Assembly (NCBI RefSeq): GCF_039912695.1
Contig: NZ_JBDSPJ010000025.1
Coordinates: 1-36,414 of the forward strand
Reading direction: 5' to 3'
Source of the DNA: Pseudolysinimonas_A sp039912695
GTDB taxonomy: Bacteria > Actinomycetota > Actinomycetes > Actinomycetales > Microbacteriaceae
Length of the DNA: 36,414 bases
A program made the position numbers and the translations under genes. Positions 1-9,100 of the stretch are shown in pieces; position 1 is the first letter of the stretch, and the number at the start of each line of letters is the position of its first letter. The notes beneath the pieces are model-generated. The model searched no databases and was not told the DNA's origin. It saw nothing but the letters and a program-made list of their open reading frames with translations.

Positions 1-27
1 CCTGACATCGAGTAGAAGGAGCCGATC

Positions 28-747
28 ATGTCGGACAACGCAGAACGCCCCAGCCCGTTCACACGGCCCGGTTTCATCGCCGCAGCGATCGTGATCGTCA
101 TCATTCTTGTGGCGGGTGGCATCGCCGTGGTCTCGGGCCTCAACTCAAGGGCGACCCCGCACCCGACGGCGACCGAGACATCGGGTCCGATCGGCTCACC
201 CGTTGATGAGAGCGTGTGCGGCCTCGACGGCTTCGAAACCGAGAGCACCCTCACGGCGGCCCCCGACAACGAGTGGGAACTCGTCGGGACAGTCGCCGCG
301 CCGACGGACCCCGCGATCGGTCCCGGCGTCGTCGCCGATGGCTTCCGGTCGTGCTTCGCACACACCACCGAGGGAGCATTGTTTGCGACTGTGAACTTCC
401 TTGCGCTGGGCACGGACAGCACAACTGGTCCGCGGCTTCCTGACCTAGTTGCAGCTGGGCCGGGCCGGGATGCTCTGCTCGAGCAGATAGCAAACGCCGG
501 TCCTGGTGGCAGCACGTCCGATGTAAGGGGACAGATTGCCGGCTTCAAGATCGGCGCCTACTCGAGCTCGGCGGCGACGGTCGACCTGGCTATCAACTTC
601 AACGACGGTCGACTCGCCAGCTTCCCGATCAAACTCACGTGGGAGGACGGCGACTGGAAGATTGTTCTCGCCGATGACGGCTCGCTCCCGCTTTCCCCGG
701 CCGGGCTGCAGAGCCTCGGCGGGTACATCCCGTGGGGCGGAGCCTGA
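28..747 (+). CDS. Membrane-anchored T4SS component, VirB8-like by position
   Basis: A 239-aa protein with a short cytoplasmic N-terminus, one membrane segment at about residues 14-38, a Thr/Pro-rich linker and a globular outer domain of about 180 residues. It starts at ATG 28 after a strong AGAAGGAG ribosome site. It lies between the pilin-like gene (which ends at 5 in circular coordinates) and the TrbL-like gene. One N-terminal anchor plus an extracytoplasmic domain at this place in a type IV secretion operon suggests a VirB8-type scaffold; that role is inference, as I recognise no diagnostic motif. Two Cys residues in the outer domain (near 64 and 109) could form a disulfide. The first 100 bases of this gene recur at 36315-36414 because the sequence is circular. 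Confidence 0.8.
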   Translation: MSDNAERPSPFTRPGFIAAAIVIVIILVAGGIAVVSGLNSRATPHPTATETSGPIGSPVDESVCGLDGFETESTLTAAPDNEWELVGTVAAPTDPAIGPGVVADGFRSCFAHTTEGALFATVNFLALGTDSTTGPRLPDLVAAGPGRDALLEQIANAGPGGSTSDVRGQIAGFKIGAYSSSAATVDLAINFNDGRLASFPIKLTWEDGDWKIVLADDGSLPLSPAGLQSLGGYIPWGGA

Positions 748-749
748 TC

Positions 750-2261
750 ATGGGGGCGGATGAGTGCGCGCCGTGGGACTTCTTCTGCGCTGGTGGAAAC
801 TTCATTGGCGACCTCGTCTCAACTGCCGCGAACAACACGCTGCAGCAGCTCGTCAATGAGGCGCTCGAAGGCTTTGGGCAGTCGCTCGCGAGCCTCGGCA
901 CGGTGTGGGTGACTGTACCGACGCCGGTTCTCAACGCCGGCACCGCGGTGACCTCGGGGACGCCCCCTGTGGGCGCCGAGGTCTCCACGATCCTCAGCTA
1001 CGTCATGTGGATCGCTCTGGCGGTCTGCGCGTTGTCGATCATCGGCATCGCGGCGATGTTCGCCATCCGGCTTCGCCGCGGTGACGGCGGGCAGCTAGTC
1101 GGCCGCCTCGGCATCGTGTTCGCTGCTGTCATCCTCATCTCGGGGTCGGCGGGGCTGGTCTCGGCGCTGCTGCCTTCATCGGCGCCGGGCGGCTCCACGT
1201 CGGCGGTCGGGTTCCTACAAAACTCACTGTGGTATTTCGTCGGCGCGATGGCGGTCGTTTCCGTCATCATCGCCGGCCTCCGCATGGCGTGGGAGCAGCG
1301 GGCGAACCCAGGCCGGGAGCTCTTGCAGTCCCTGCTCACACTCGTAGTGGTCGCCGGCGCTGGGCTGACAGTGATCGGTCTCGCGGTTGCCGCAACGGAC
1401 GCGTTCTCGATCTGGGTGCTGAATAGCGCAACGAGCTGCGATGTGTCCGACGCGGGTCAGTCGCAGTGTTTCGGCACGAACGTGGCGGCGATGATCGCCC
1501 TCAGCTCAACGTCTCCGCTCGGTCTGCTTCTCGTGCTGGTTCTCGCGGTGATCGCCATGCTGCTGGCGATCATGCAGGTGATCCTCATGGTGGTCCGCGG
1601 CGGTCTGCTGGTGATCCTGGCGGGAGTACTGCCCCTGACGGCGAGCTTCACGAACACACCTATGGGTCGCCAGTGGTTTCAGAAGGCGATTGGCTGGACG
1701 ATCGCCTTCATCCTCTACAAGCCCGCGGCTGCGCTGATCTACGCGGCGGCGTTCTGGCTGGTCGGCTCTGACGCGTTCGCCGCGGACGGGAGCGGCCTGG
1801 TGGGGATATTGACCGGGATGGCGCTGATGGTCGTCGCTCTCGTCGCGCTACCAGCACTGATGCGCTTTGTGATGCCGATGACCGCCGCGGCGATCGGGGG
1901 CGGGGGCGGTCTTGCCGCGGGTGCGATGGCCGCGGGCATGGGGGCAGAGGCGGCCACCGGTGCGGTCTCTCGAGGGAGCTCGTCCTCGATGAGCCCCCCG
2001 TCGTCGGCAAGCGCTCCGAGCGGTGCCGCGATGGGTGGTGGCGGTGCCGGAGGTGGCGCAGCGGCAGGAGGTGGCGCAGCCGCAGGAGGTGGCGCAGCCG
2101 GTGGTGCCGCAGCCGGTGGTGCCGCAGCGGCGGGCGCCGCAGCAACGGGCGTAGGCATCCCGATCGCCGCGGCGATGGTCGTGGCTCAGGGTGCCAGCGC
2201 AGCGAAGTCCGGTCTAGAGTCCGCAGCCGCGAACTCGGCCGGAGAACCGACAGGAGCATAG
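750..2261 (+). CDS. TrbL/VirB6-like polytopic conjugal transfer protein
   Basis: A 503-aa inner-membrane protein with about eight hydrophobic segments between residues 85 and 385, the pattern of the TrbL/VirB6 channel component of conjugative type IV secretion (the SCO6881-type protein of actinobacteria). The tail of about 110 residues is Gly/Ala-rich and low complexity (GGGAAAGGG-type runs) and probably disordered. I start it at ATG 750, which has a GGAG site eight bases upstream, rather than at an upstream in-frame codon (732) inside the preceding gene. It begins two bases after the previous stop and is followed after seven bases by the SCO6880-like gene, so it belongs to the rightward transfer operon. 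Confidence 0.88.
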   Translation: MGADECAPWDFFCAGGNFIGDLVSTAANNTLQQLVNEALEGFGQSLASLGTVWVTVPTPVLNAGTAVTSGTPPVGAEVSTILSYVMWIALAVCALSIIGIAAMFAIRLRRGDGGQLVGRLGIVFAAVILISGSAGLVSALLPSSAPGGSTSAVGFLQNSLWYFVGAMAVVSVIIAGLRMAWEQRANPGRELLQSLLTLVVVAGAGLTVIGLAVAATDAFSIWVLNSATSCDVSDAGQSQCFGTNVAAMIALSSTSPLGLLLVLVLAVIAMLLAIMQVILMVVRGGLLVILAGVLPLTASFTNTPMGRQWFQKAIGWTIAFILYKPAAALIYAAAFWLVGSDAFAADGSGLVGILTGMALMVVALVALPALMRFVMPMTAAAIGGGGGLAAGAMAAGMGAEAATGAVSRGSSSSMSPPSSASAPSGAAMGGGGAGGGAAAGGGAAAGGGAAGGAAAGGAAAAGAAATGVGIPIAAAMVVAQGASAAKSGLESAAANSAGEPTGA

Positions 2262-2268
2262 GGAGCCC

Positions 2269-3792
2269 ATGAGCGCGGCCACAGCAAACAGCAACGCGTC
2301 GCCTTCAGCGACGCGCACCTACGGTCACTGGAACCGACCCAAGACGCCGGGCCTCCTCGGCCTCGGCACGATCGGCACCGGGATCCTCCTGGTCGGTATT
2401 GGCATCACGGTCATCGTCTCGATCGTCTCCGGCCTGCTCGCCGCGTTTTTCGTGTTCCTCGCCGTCGCCGGTCTGCTGTTGACGATCGCGTTCCGTGACA
2501 AGCACGGACGATCCACCCTGAGTCGCGCAGTCACGTCCGCCGGCTGGGCCAGCACCAAGTCCCGTCGAAAGCACATCTACCGTTCCGGTCCGCTCGGGCG
2601 AGCGGATTGGGGCACGGTTCAACTACCCGGTCTCGCCGCAGGGTCGCGGCTCACCGAGTGGCGCGACTCGTATCAGCGCCCGTTCGCGCTGATCCAAGTC
2701 CCCTCGACGGGGCACTACACGGTCGTCATCGGCTCCGAGCCTGACGGGTCTTCGCTCGTCGATCGGGAGCAGGTAGACAACTGGGTAGCGGAGTGGGGGA
2801 TGTGGCTCGCTCACGTCACCGACGAACCCGGCCTTGACGCGGTGTCGGTCACGATCGAGACGGCACCCGACACCGGTACCCGCCTGCGCCGGACGGTGGA
2901 GAAGGAGATGTCCCCGGATGCGCCCGAGTTCTCCCGGCAGCTGCTGAGCGGCCTCGTCGACGCGTATCCCGCTGGCGCCGCGGTCGTGCGCGCGTACGTC
3001 GCGCTCACCTTCAACGCGGCAGCCCGCACGGGCAGCCGCCGCCGAACACCAGACGAGATGGGTCGCGAACTCGCGTCTCGGATACCGGGTCTCACTCAGG
3101 CGCTCGGTGGAACGGGCGCGGGCGCGGTTCACCCGCTCAGCGCCCAGGAACTCTGCGAGGTGATCCGGGTCGCCTACGACCCGGCCGCAGCCTCGCTCAT
3201 CGACGAGGCCAACGGTGCGGGCGAGCCGCCCGAGCTGTATTGGCCAGAAGTGGGGCCGGCCGCGCATCAGGCGTCGTGGGATGCGTACCGTCACGATTCC
3301 GCGACGTCGGTCACGTGGATGATGAGCACTGCCCCTCGAGGCAACGTGTCGTCGAGCGTCCTAGCGCGACTGATCGCCCCGCACCGCGACATCGCGCGTA
3401 AGCGCGTGACACTTCTCTACCGCCCGATCGACGCCGCGCGCGCCGCAGCGATCGTCGAGGCCGACGTGCGGGCTGCGACGTTCAACCTGACGGCATCCGA
3501 CCGCCCCAGCGCTCGTCAGCAGTCGATGGCGCGAGCCGCCCACGCGACTGCGGCTGAGGAGGCGGCCGGTGCCGGGCTGGTGAACTTCGGCATGCTCGTC
3601 ACCGCCACCGTCACCGACCCAGCGGGTGAGCACGACGCGCGCGCGGCGATCGACAACCTGTCGGCCACAGCACGCATCCGGATTCGCCCCGTGTACGGTT
3701 CGCAGGATTCGGCGTTCGCGGCCGCGCTCCCGCTCGGGCTGGTGCTGCCCAAGCACCTGCAGGTTCCAGCAGAAGTGCGGAGCCAACTGTGA
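2269..3792 (+). CDS. SCO6880-family conjugation membrane protein
   Basis: A 507-aa protein with two adjacent membrane segments at about residues 30-80 and a large cytoplasmic part. Its place between a TrbL-like and a VirB4-like protein, its length and the twin N-terminal helices match the SCO6880 family found in actinobacterial conjugative elements, where it replaces a VirB3/PrgI-type inner-membrane partner of the VirB4 ATPase. Start ATG 2269 follows an AGGGAG site. The stop overlaps the GTG start of the ATPase by four bases (GTGA), indicating translational coupling. The family name is from memory of the conserved gene order; the membrane pattern is seen directly. Confidence 0.82.
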   Translation: MSAATANSNASPSATRTYGHWNRPKTPGLLGLGTIGTGILLVGIGITVIVSIVSGLLAAFFVFLAVAGLLLTIAFRDKHGRSTLSRAVTSAGWASTKSRRKHIYRSGPLGRADWGTVQLPGLAAGSRLTEWRDSYQRPFALIQVPSTGHYTVVIGSEPDGSSLVDREQVDNWVAEWGMWLAHVTDEPGLDAVSVTIETAPDTGTRLRRTVEKEMSPDAPEFSRQLLSGLVDAYPAGAAVVRAYVALTFNAAARTGSRRRTPDEMGRELASRIPGLTQALGGTGAGAVHPLSAQELCEVIRVAYDPAAASLIDEANGAGEPPELYWPEVGPAAHQASWDAYRHDSATSVTWMMSTAPRGNVSSSVLARLIAPHRDIARKRVTLLYRPIDAARAAAIVEADVRAATFNLTASDRPSARQQSMARAAHATAAEEAAGAGLVNFGMLVTATVTDPAGEHDARAAIDNLSATARIRIRPVYGSQDSAFAAALPLGLVLPKHLQVPAEVRSQL

Positions 3793-6770
3793 GCAAGCGC
3801 AACCGGACACCTGGCGCTGCGACGGCCGCACCTCGACCGCCGCGCCGACCCGGATCGCGCGGATGGTGGCAGGCGGGCGCCGGCGGCGTCAGCGTCGTGC
3901 AGCCCGTCGACGAGTTCCGTGGCACCACCGTGCAGGTGTGCGGCCTCTGGCCGTACAGCGTCGGCGCCGGCACCCCGATGGTCGGCGTGCCCCTCGGCCT
4001 CAACCTCATCAACGGCGCGACCGTGTGCGCGGACCCGATCTCGTGGTTCCAGCACGGGCTCATCAGCAACCCTTCCGTCTTCGTCCTTGGTCTTCCAGGG
4101 CTGGGAAAAGCCCTCGACTTCGACACCATCGTTCCCACCCCTGGCGGTTACTCGACGATGGGTGAGCTGCAGCCGGGCGACTTCGTCCTGTCGCCTTCCG
4201 GGTCACCGGTTGCGGTGGTTGCCGTCTCGGACGTCATGACCGACCGTGACTGCTTCGAGCTGGAATTCTCCAGCGGGGAGAAGGTCGTCGCGGACGCGCA
4301 GCACCAGTGGGTGACGGCGACGGCCCGCCAGCGGGCACGGCAGACACCTGCCGCTCGAGCGCAGGCGTCGACCTACCAGCCGAAGCTGGGCCCGTCTGCG
4401 GTCGAGGCGCTGACCGCGGCTCGGCGATCGCTGGGGGAGATGTGCACTCGTATCGAGGTGGCTCGGGCTCTCGGATGGGACGACGCCGGCGGCCGAGCCC
4501 GCGTCTATAAGTGGGCTCAGCCTGTAGCGTCGCCAGATGCCGGCCGAACGGTGCGATACCCGACGGGGGCTCTGCTGGAGCAGATCGAGATTCAGTTGAC
4601 CCGCACTGAGCGGGTCGCGGGTCTGGATGAACGGCGCATTGTCACCACCGAGCAGATCGCGGCCACACCGACCGCTGGGGGGAAGGTCAACCACAGCATC
4701 GCGGTGGCCGACCCGGTCGATTTCGGCGCTGCACCGCAGTGGAGCCTGCCGTCATGCACATGGTGCGGCGCGGGGGTGACGGCAGCAACTCGAGGCGCTG
4801 GACGCCTCTACTGCTCACAGAGCTGCAAAGACAAGACCTACCACTCCCGCCGCCGCGGGCTGACGCGGCAGGCGCATGTGCGGACCTCGGCGGCACTGCC
4901 GGTGCCCGGGTACACGTTGGGGTACTGGCTGGGCGACGGATCCGCCGGCACCGGCACGGTAACCACAGCCGACCCCGAAGTCTTCGACTTCATGGCGGAT
5001 GAAGGCATCACCGCGACGAACCTCCAGACCCCCATGCGGTACCGGCTGAACACCGTCGATGGGGACCCCCTCTCGGTGGGCCTGCGACAACTCGGAATTC
5101 TGAGGACGAAACGCATCCCTCTCGGCTACCTCCGCGGCCCCGTGGAACTGCGACGTGCCGTTCTCGCAGGCCTGCTGGATAGCGACGGCACGGTGGCGCC
5201 CAACGGCGGGCAAGTTCAGTTCAACAACACCAACCGCGGCCTCGTCGACGACTTCGCCGAACTGGCCGCCTCCCTGGGGTATCGTCCGGCGATCGCGTTC
5301 AAGATGGCGGTGCTGAACGGCCGCGAAGTCGGCCCGGGCTGGCAGGTCGGATTCTCCACCGACCGGTCACCGTTCCGCCTGCGGCGCAAGAGCATCGCTC
5401 ATGAGACCCGCAGCACCCACTACTCCGCGGCGCGGAACCGGGAACGATACATCGTCGCCGCCACGCGCGTACCGTCCCGACCGGTGCGCTGCATCCAGGT
5501 CGCTAACGATGACGGACTGTTCCTCGTGACGCGGTCCTACATCACGACCCACAACTCGACGATCATCCGCCGCATGGGTGCCGGCGGTGCGGGCTTCGGC
5601 GCGCTGCCCCTGGTGCTGGGCGACCTCAAGCCCGACTACGTGGAACTGATTCGAGCGATGGGTGGCCAGGTGATCCCGCTCGGCCGCGGCCGAGGGCACC
5701 TGAACGTCCTGGATCCCGGCGAGGCAACCGAGGCCGCTGAGCGGCTCCGAAAGGCGGGCAAGGAGAAGGAGCGGCTGCAGGTTCTCGCCGACGCTCACGG
5801 TCGCCGGCACACGATGGTGTCCGCGCTGCTGACGATCCTGCGGAAGGAACCGCCCACCGACCGTGAAGAGTCGATCATCGACCGAGCGCTGAAGGTGCTC
5901 GACGAGAAGCACAAAGGTGTTCCGGTGCTCGGCGACCTGCTGAAGGTCATCCAGGATGCTCCGCAGGAGATCCGCGACGTCGCCCTCGACCGCGGCGACC
6001 TGGCCCGGTACAAAGCGCTCACCGAGAACCTTGAGGCGTCGCTGATCAGCCTGACCTCCGGCGGGCGGCTGGGCGAGACGTTCGCCCACGCGACCGACGT
6101 GCCCATGATGCGCGACCGTCCGGTGGTCTACGACGTCTCGTCGATCGACGACTCAGACACCGACCTGCAGGCGGCGATCCTGCTGGCGTGCTGGTCCGCA
6201 GGCTTCGGCACCGTGAACGTGGCCAACGCGTTGGCCGACGCGGGCCTCGAGCCGCGTCGGCACTACTTCGTGATCCTCGACGAGTTGTGGCGTGCGCTGC
6301 GCGCCGGCAAGGGGATGGTCGATCGCGTCGACGCGCTGACCCGACTGAACCGGCAACGCGGTGTCGGGCTCGCGATGATCTCGCACACTATGAGCGACCT
6401 CCTGGCTCTCCCGAGTGAGGAGGACCGAATGAAGGCGCGCGGATTCGTCGAGCGTGCCGGCATGATCATCGCTGGCGGGCTGCCGAGCGCAGAGATGCCG
6501 ATGCTCACCCAGGCGGTTCCGCTGTCGCGTGCCGAGCAGGAACTACTGATCTCCTGGCAGGACCCGCCGGCATGGGACAGCTCGACGGGTCGGGAGGCGG
6601 AGCCCCCTGGCCGGGGCCGGTTCCTGGTGAAGATCGGCGGGCACCCTGGCACTCCGTTGCGGGTGCAGTTGATGCCGATGGAACTCGAGGTGAACGACAC
6701 CAACCGCATGTGGCACCCCGCGGCCCAGGAACCCGAGCTCGTGATCGTCGATGGGGACGGTGCCGCGTGA
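3789..6770 (+). CDS. VirB4/TraC-type conjugation ATPase interrupted by an intein
   Basis: A precursor of 993 aa. The extein part (about 511 aa after splicing) is a VirB4/TraC-type ATPase that powers pilus assembly and substrate transfer at the inner membrane. Its Walker A motif is split: GLPGLGK ends at residue 107 and ST resumes at 590. Walker B is VILDELW near residues 828-834, followed by the sensor-like stretch RGVGLAMISHT. Residues 108-589 form an intein (described separately), so the ATPase should have no complete P-loop until splicing occurs. Start is GTG 3789, overlapping the preceding stop by four bases; the stop overlaps the coupling-protein GTG in the same way. The N-terminal 100 residues carry the short beta-rich segment usual before the P-loop in this family. 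Confidence 0.9.
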   Translation: MSKRNRTPGAATAAPRPPRRPGSRGWWQAGAGGVSVVQPVDEFRGTTVQVCGLWPYSVGAGTPMVGVPLGLNLINGATVCADPISWFQHGLISNPSVFVLGLPGLGKALDFDTIVPTPGGYSTMGELQPGDFVLSPSGSPVAVVAVSDVMTDRDCFELEFSSGEKVVADAQHQWVTATARQRARQTPAARAQASTYQPKLGPSAVEALTAARRSLGEMCTRIEVARALGWDDAGGRARVYKWAQPVASPDAGRTVRYPTGALLEQIEIQLTRTERVAGLDERRIVTTEQIAATPTAGGKVNHSIAVADPVDFGAAPQWSLPSCTWCGAGVTAATRGAGRLYCSQSCKDKTYHSRRRGLTRQAHVRTSAALPVPGYTLGYWLGDGSAGTGTVTTADPEVFDFMADEGITATNLQTPMRYRLNTVDGDPLSVGLRQLGILRTKRIPLGYLRGPVELRRAVLAGLLDSDGTVAPNGGQVQFNNTNRGLVDDFAELAASLGYRPAIAFKMAVLNGREVGPGWQVGFSTDRSPFRLRRKSIAHETRSTHYSAARNRERYIVAATRVPSRPVRCIQVANDDGLFLVTRSYITTHNSTIIRRMGAGGAGFGALPLVLGDLKPDYVELIRAMGGQVIPLGRGRGHLNVLDPGEATEAAERLRKAGKEKERLQVLADAHGRRHTMVSALLTILRKEPPTDREESIIDRALKVLDEKHKGVPVLGDLLKVIQDAPQEIRDVALDRGDLARYKALTENLEASLISLTSGGRLGETFAHATDVPMMRDRPVVYDVSSIDDSDTDLQAAILLACWSAGFGTVNVANALADAGLEPRRHYFVILDELWRALRAGKGMVDRVDALTRLNRQRGVGLAMISHTMSDLLALPSEEDRMKARGFVERAGMIIAGGLPSAEMPMLTQAVPLSRAEQELLISWQDPPAWDSSTGREAEPPGRGRFLVKIGGHPGTPLRVQLMPMELEVNDTNRMWHPAAQEPELVIVDGDGAA
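4110..5555 (+). mobile_element. Class 3 intein with LAGLIDADG homing endonuclease, in the ATPase P-loop
   Basis: This 482-residue insertion (precursor residues 108-589) starts with Ala instead of Cys/Ser and ends in THN before a Ser. It carries the three separated residues of class 3 inteins: Trp174 in block B (HQW), Cys568 in block F (RCIQ) and Thr587 in block G (THN). In that class the block F Cys replaces the missing first nucleophile. Block A-like text (TPGGYSTMGELQPGD) follows the start. A LAGLIDADG pair lies in the middle (LGYWLGDGS near 377-385; LAGLLDSDG near 460-468), so the endonuclease looks intact. A four-Cys cluster (C323-x2-C326-x15-C342-x3-C346) before the first motif suggests a zinc finger, probably for DNA binding. 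The P-loop is a common intein site because it is highly conserved. Confidence 0.9.
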
Positions 6771-8566
6771 GCCAAGCGAACCGGCGGCAGGAACCGGGCC
6801 GATACGACGCCGGCACGGTCCTGCTGGCGATCGTCGTCGGGATCCTGCTGGCCGTTGTCGGGGTCGTCTGGGCCGCCGTGTCGATCGGCTCTGGCCTCGA
6901 CGGGGTGAACCCGACGCTGCCACGGAACCCGGTCAACCTGTTCCTCGATCTGTTGCGAGGTCGGGTGGTGTGGCCGCCATCCGCTACCTGGTTGACGGTC
7001 GTGTTCTCGATCGTCGCTCTGGCGATCGTCACGGCCATCACCGTGGCGATCGTTCGCTTCCGTCGGCGGCGTAGCCGGGTGGACCGCAGTTCGGCGTACC
7101 TGGCCCGCGGCCGTGACCTGGCCGAGCTCGGTCGGAAGGGCGCGACGCGCACGGCGCAGCGGCTCGGCGTCACTGGGACGCCGGGCATCCCGCTGGGGAA
7201 GTCGATCCCGGGTGGGCAGCCGCTGTTCGCTTTGTGGGAGTACGTGATGATCGCCCTCGCGGGGCCGCGCGTCGGGAAGACTACGGCGCTGGTCATCCCG
7301 GCGATCCTCGAGGCGCCGGGCGCCGTCGTCACGACGTCGAACAAGCGCGACACGGTCGACGCGACGCGGGATCCCCGCTCCGCTCGAGGGGATGTGTGGA
7401 TCTTCGACCCGCAGGGCATCGCGCTCGAGCAGCCCACCTGGTGGTGGAACCCGCTTTCCTATGTCAAGGATGACGTCAAGGCGTTCAAGCTCGCGGAACA
7501 CTTCGCCTCGTCTGCCCGCGCCGACGGTGCCGTGCAGGATGCGTACTTCGAGCCTGCCGGGCAGGATCTTCTCGCGGGCATGTTGTTGGCGGCCGCGTTG
7601 GCCAAGCGCCCGATCACTCAGGTGTTCTCGTGGCTCTCCGAGCCCACCAACGAGGAGCCGGTCGACCTGCTGCGCCTGCACGAGTACGACCTGATCGCCG
7701 CGGATGTCGAAGGGATCGTCATGGCCCCTGAGAAGCAGCGCGGCGGCGTGTTCGGCACCGCACGTCAGATGGCGGCGTGCCTGAAGATTCAGGCCGTCGG
7801 GAAGTGGGTCACGCCGACCGGCGGCAACATGGCCGGCGATCGCCGACCGCACTTCGACCCGGATGCCTTCGTGCGCGGCACGGGCACGCTCTACTCGCTC
7901 TCCAAGGAGGGTCAGGGTTCAGCCGGCGCGCTTGTGACCGCTCTGACTGCCGCCGTTGTCGAGGCGGCCGAGGAGCTCGCCACGACTCAGGCCGGCGGGC
8001 GTCTGGCGACGCCGATGCTCGTCGTCCTCGACGAGGCGGCGAACGTCTGCCGGTGGAAGAACCTGCCCGACTTGTATTCGCACTACGGCTCGCGCGGCAT
8101 CCCGATCATGTCGCTGTTTCAGTCCTGGGCTCAGGGGTCGGTCGTTTTCGGACGCGAGGGGATGCGGAAGCTCTGGTCCGCCTCGAATGTGAAGCTCTAC
8201 CTTGGTGGCCTGTCCGAGGCTGAGTTCCTGCGGGAACTTTCCGAGCTCGTCGGCGATTACGACAAGGAGACGGCCTCGGTGAGCTTCAATAAGGGCCTGC
8301 GCTCGACGAGCCACCAGCTGCATCGCCAGCGGATTCTCGAACCGGCTGAGCTCGCGGCGCTCCCTCGAGGCCGCGCGGTGATGTTGTCTTCGGGCATGCC
8401 GGCAGCGCTCATCGAAACTGTGCCGTGGATGAGTGGGCGCCACCAGGCGGCGGTGCGCGCGTCCCTCGTGGCGCACGACCCGTCGATGCCGGTCCTGGCT
8501 ACCGTGCAGCAGGCAGAGCCGATCGTTGCTTTCGTGCCGCCCGCACCCGCTGAGGGGGCGTCGTGA
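6767..8566 (+). CDS. VirD4/TraG-type coupling protein (T4CP)
   Basis: A 599-aa coupling ATPase that would bring the relaxase-DNA complex to the secretion channel. Two N-terminal membrane helices (about residues 15-42 and 74-98) anchor it. Walker A is GPRVGKTT at about 166-173, followed by TTSNKRD, a typical T4CP pattern; Walker B is MLVVLDEAAN near 420. Start GTG 6767 overlaps the ATPase stop by four bases; an in-frame reading continues further upstream but lies inside the ATPase gene. The stop overlaps the GTG of the DUF4913 gene. The gene order ATPase, coupling protein, DUF4913 is familiar in actinobacterial conjugative elements. Confidence 0.92.
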   Translation: MSQANRRQEPGRYDAGTVLLAIVVGILLAVVGVVWAAVSIGSGLDGVNPTLPRNPVNLFLDLLRGRVVWPPSATWLTVVFSIVALAIVTAITVAIVRFRRRRSRVDRSSAYLARGRDLAELGRKGATRTAQRLGVTGTPGIPLGKSIPGGQPLFALWEYVMIALAGPRVGKTTALVIPAILEAPGAVVTTSNKRDTVDATRDPRSARGDVWIFDPQGIALEQPTWWWNPLSYVKDDVKAFKLAEHFASSARADGAVQDAYFEPAGQDLLAGMLLAAALAKRPITQVFSWLSEPTNEEPVDLLRLHEYDLIAADVEGIVMAPEKQRGGVFGTARQMAACLKIQAVGKWVTPTGGNMAGDRRPHFDPDAFVRGTGTLYSLSKEGQGSAGALVTALTAAVVEAAEELATTQAGGRLATPMLVVLDEAANVCRWKNLPDLYSHYGSRGIPIMSLFQSWAQGSVVFGREGMRKLWSASNVKLYLGGLSEAEFLRELSELVGDYDKETASVSFNKGLRSTSHQLHRQRILEPAELAALPRGRAVMLSSGMPAALIETVPWMSGRHQAAVRASLVAHDPSMPVLATVQQAEPIVAFVPPAPAEGAS

Positions 8567-9093
8567 GCGACGCCCCCTCAGCGGGGGAGGCAGCGCCTGC
8601 GAAGCCCGGTCCGCTGCGTGGCAAGTTACCTCCACACCCCGCGACCGTTTCTGAGCCGTCGACGGCGGCGGCGTCCGACGTGCCGCAGCTCTACTTCGGG
8701 TCGGTGGACGAGTTCGTGCGCGAAAAGCTGCGCTACACCTACATCCGCCGCGTTGGCCCCGCGGGCTCTTACCGGTGGGCGGCCGAGTGGTGGAGGTTCC
8801 CGGAGGCGATCAGTCGCCTTGACTCGCTCTGGCGATCGTGGGAGGCGCTGCGCCTCGACGGGACGTTCGGCATGAGTGTGTGGTGGCGCGATCACGCGGA
8901 CCACCACATGCGGATGCTGATGGCCACAGACGGTCCATTCGCGAACTCCCGCGACACGAACGAGGCCGACCCCGCGGTAGGGGCCCGGGCGATGGTCGGT
9001 AAGACCGCCGCTGACCGCGCGCCGATCGGCCCGCTGCCGTACGCGGCACCGCCGGCAGGTATGTTCATCGACGTCCGGACACTCGCCGGATGA
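8563..9093 (+). CDS. DUF4913-family protein
   Basis: A 176-aa soluble protein. An N-terminal stretch of about 40 residues rich in Ala/Pro precedes a compact domain with the DUF4913 hallmarks: LYFGSVDEFVREKL, an aromatic AAEWWRFPEA segment and GMSVWWRDHADHHM followed by a DGPF turn. Its function is not established in the family. Its fixed place directly behind the coupling protein (four-base GTGA overlap) suggests a role in DNA delivery or plasmid biology. It ends the rightward transfer operon; the next gene converges on it with eight bases between the stops. Several His residues (DHADHHM) could bind a metal, but no enzyme signature is complete. Confidence 0.82.
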   Translation: MSDAPSAGEAAPAKPGPLRGKLPPHPATVSEPSTAAASDVPQLYFGSVDEFVREKLRYTYIRRVGPAGSYRWAAEWWRFPEAISRLDSLWRSWEALRLDGTFGMSVWWRDHADHHMRMLMATDGPFANSRDTNEADPAVGARAMVGKTAADRAPIGPLPYAAPPAGMFIDVRTLAG

Positions 9094-9100
9094 GCGGCGG

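Noticed and set aside
1739..2158. Pro/Ala-rich open frame on the minus strand opposite the Gly/Ala-rich tail of the TrbL-like gene
   Set aside because: It is the mirror of a low-complexity codon run in a well-supported gene; no ribosome site, no domain.
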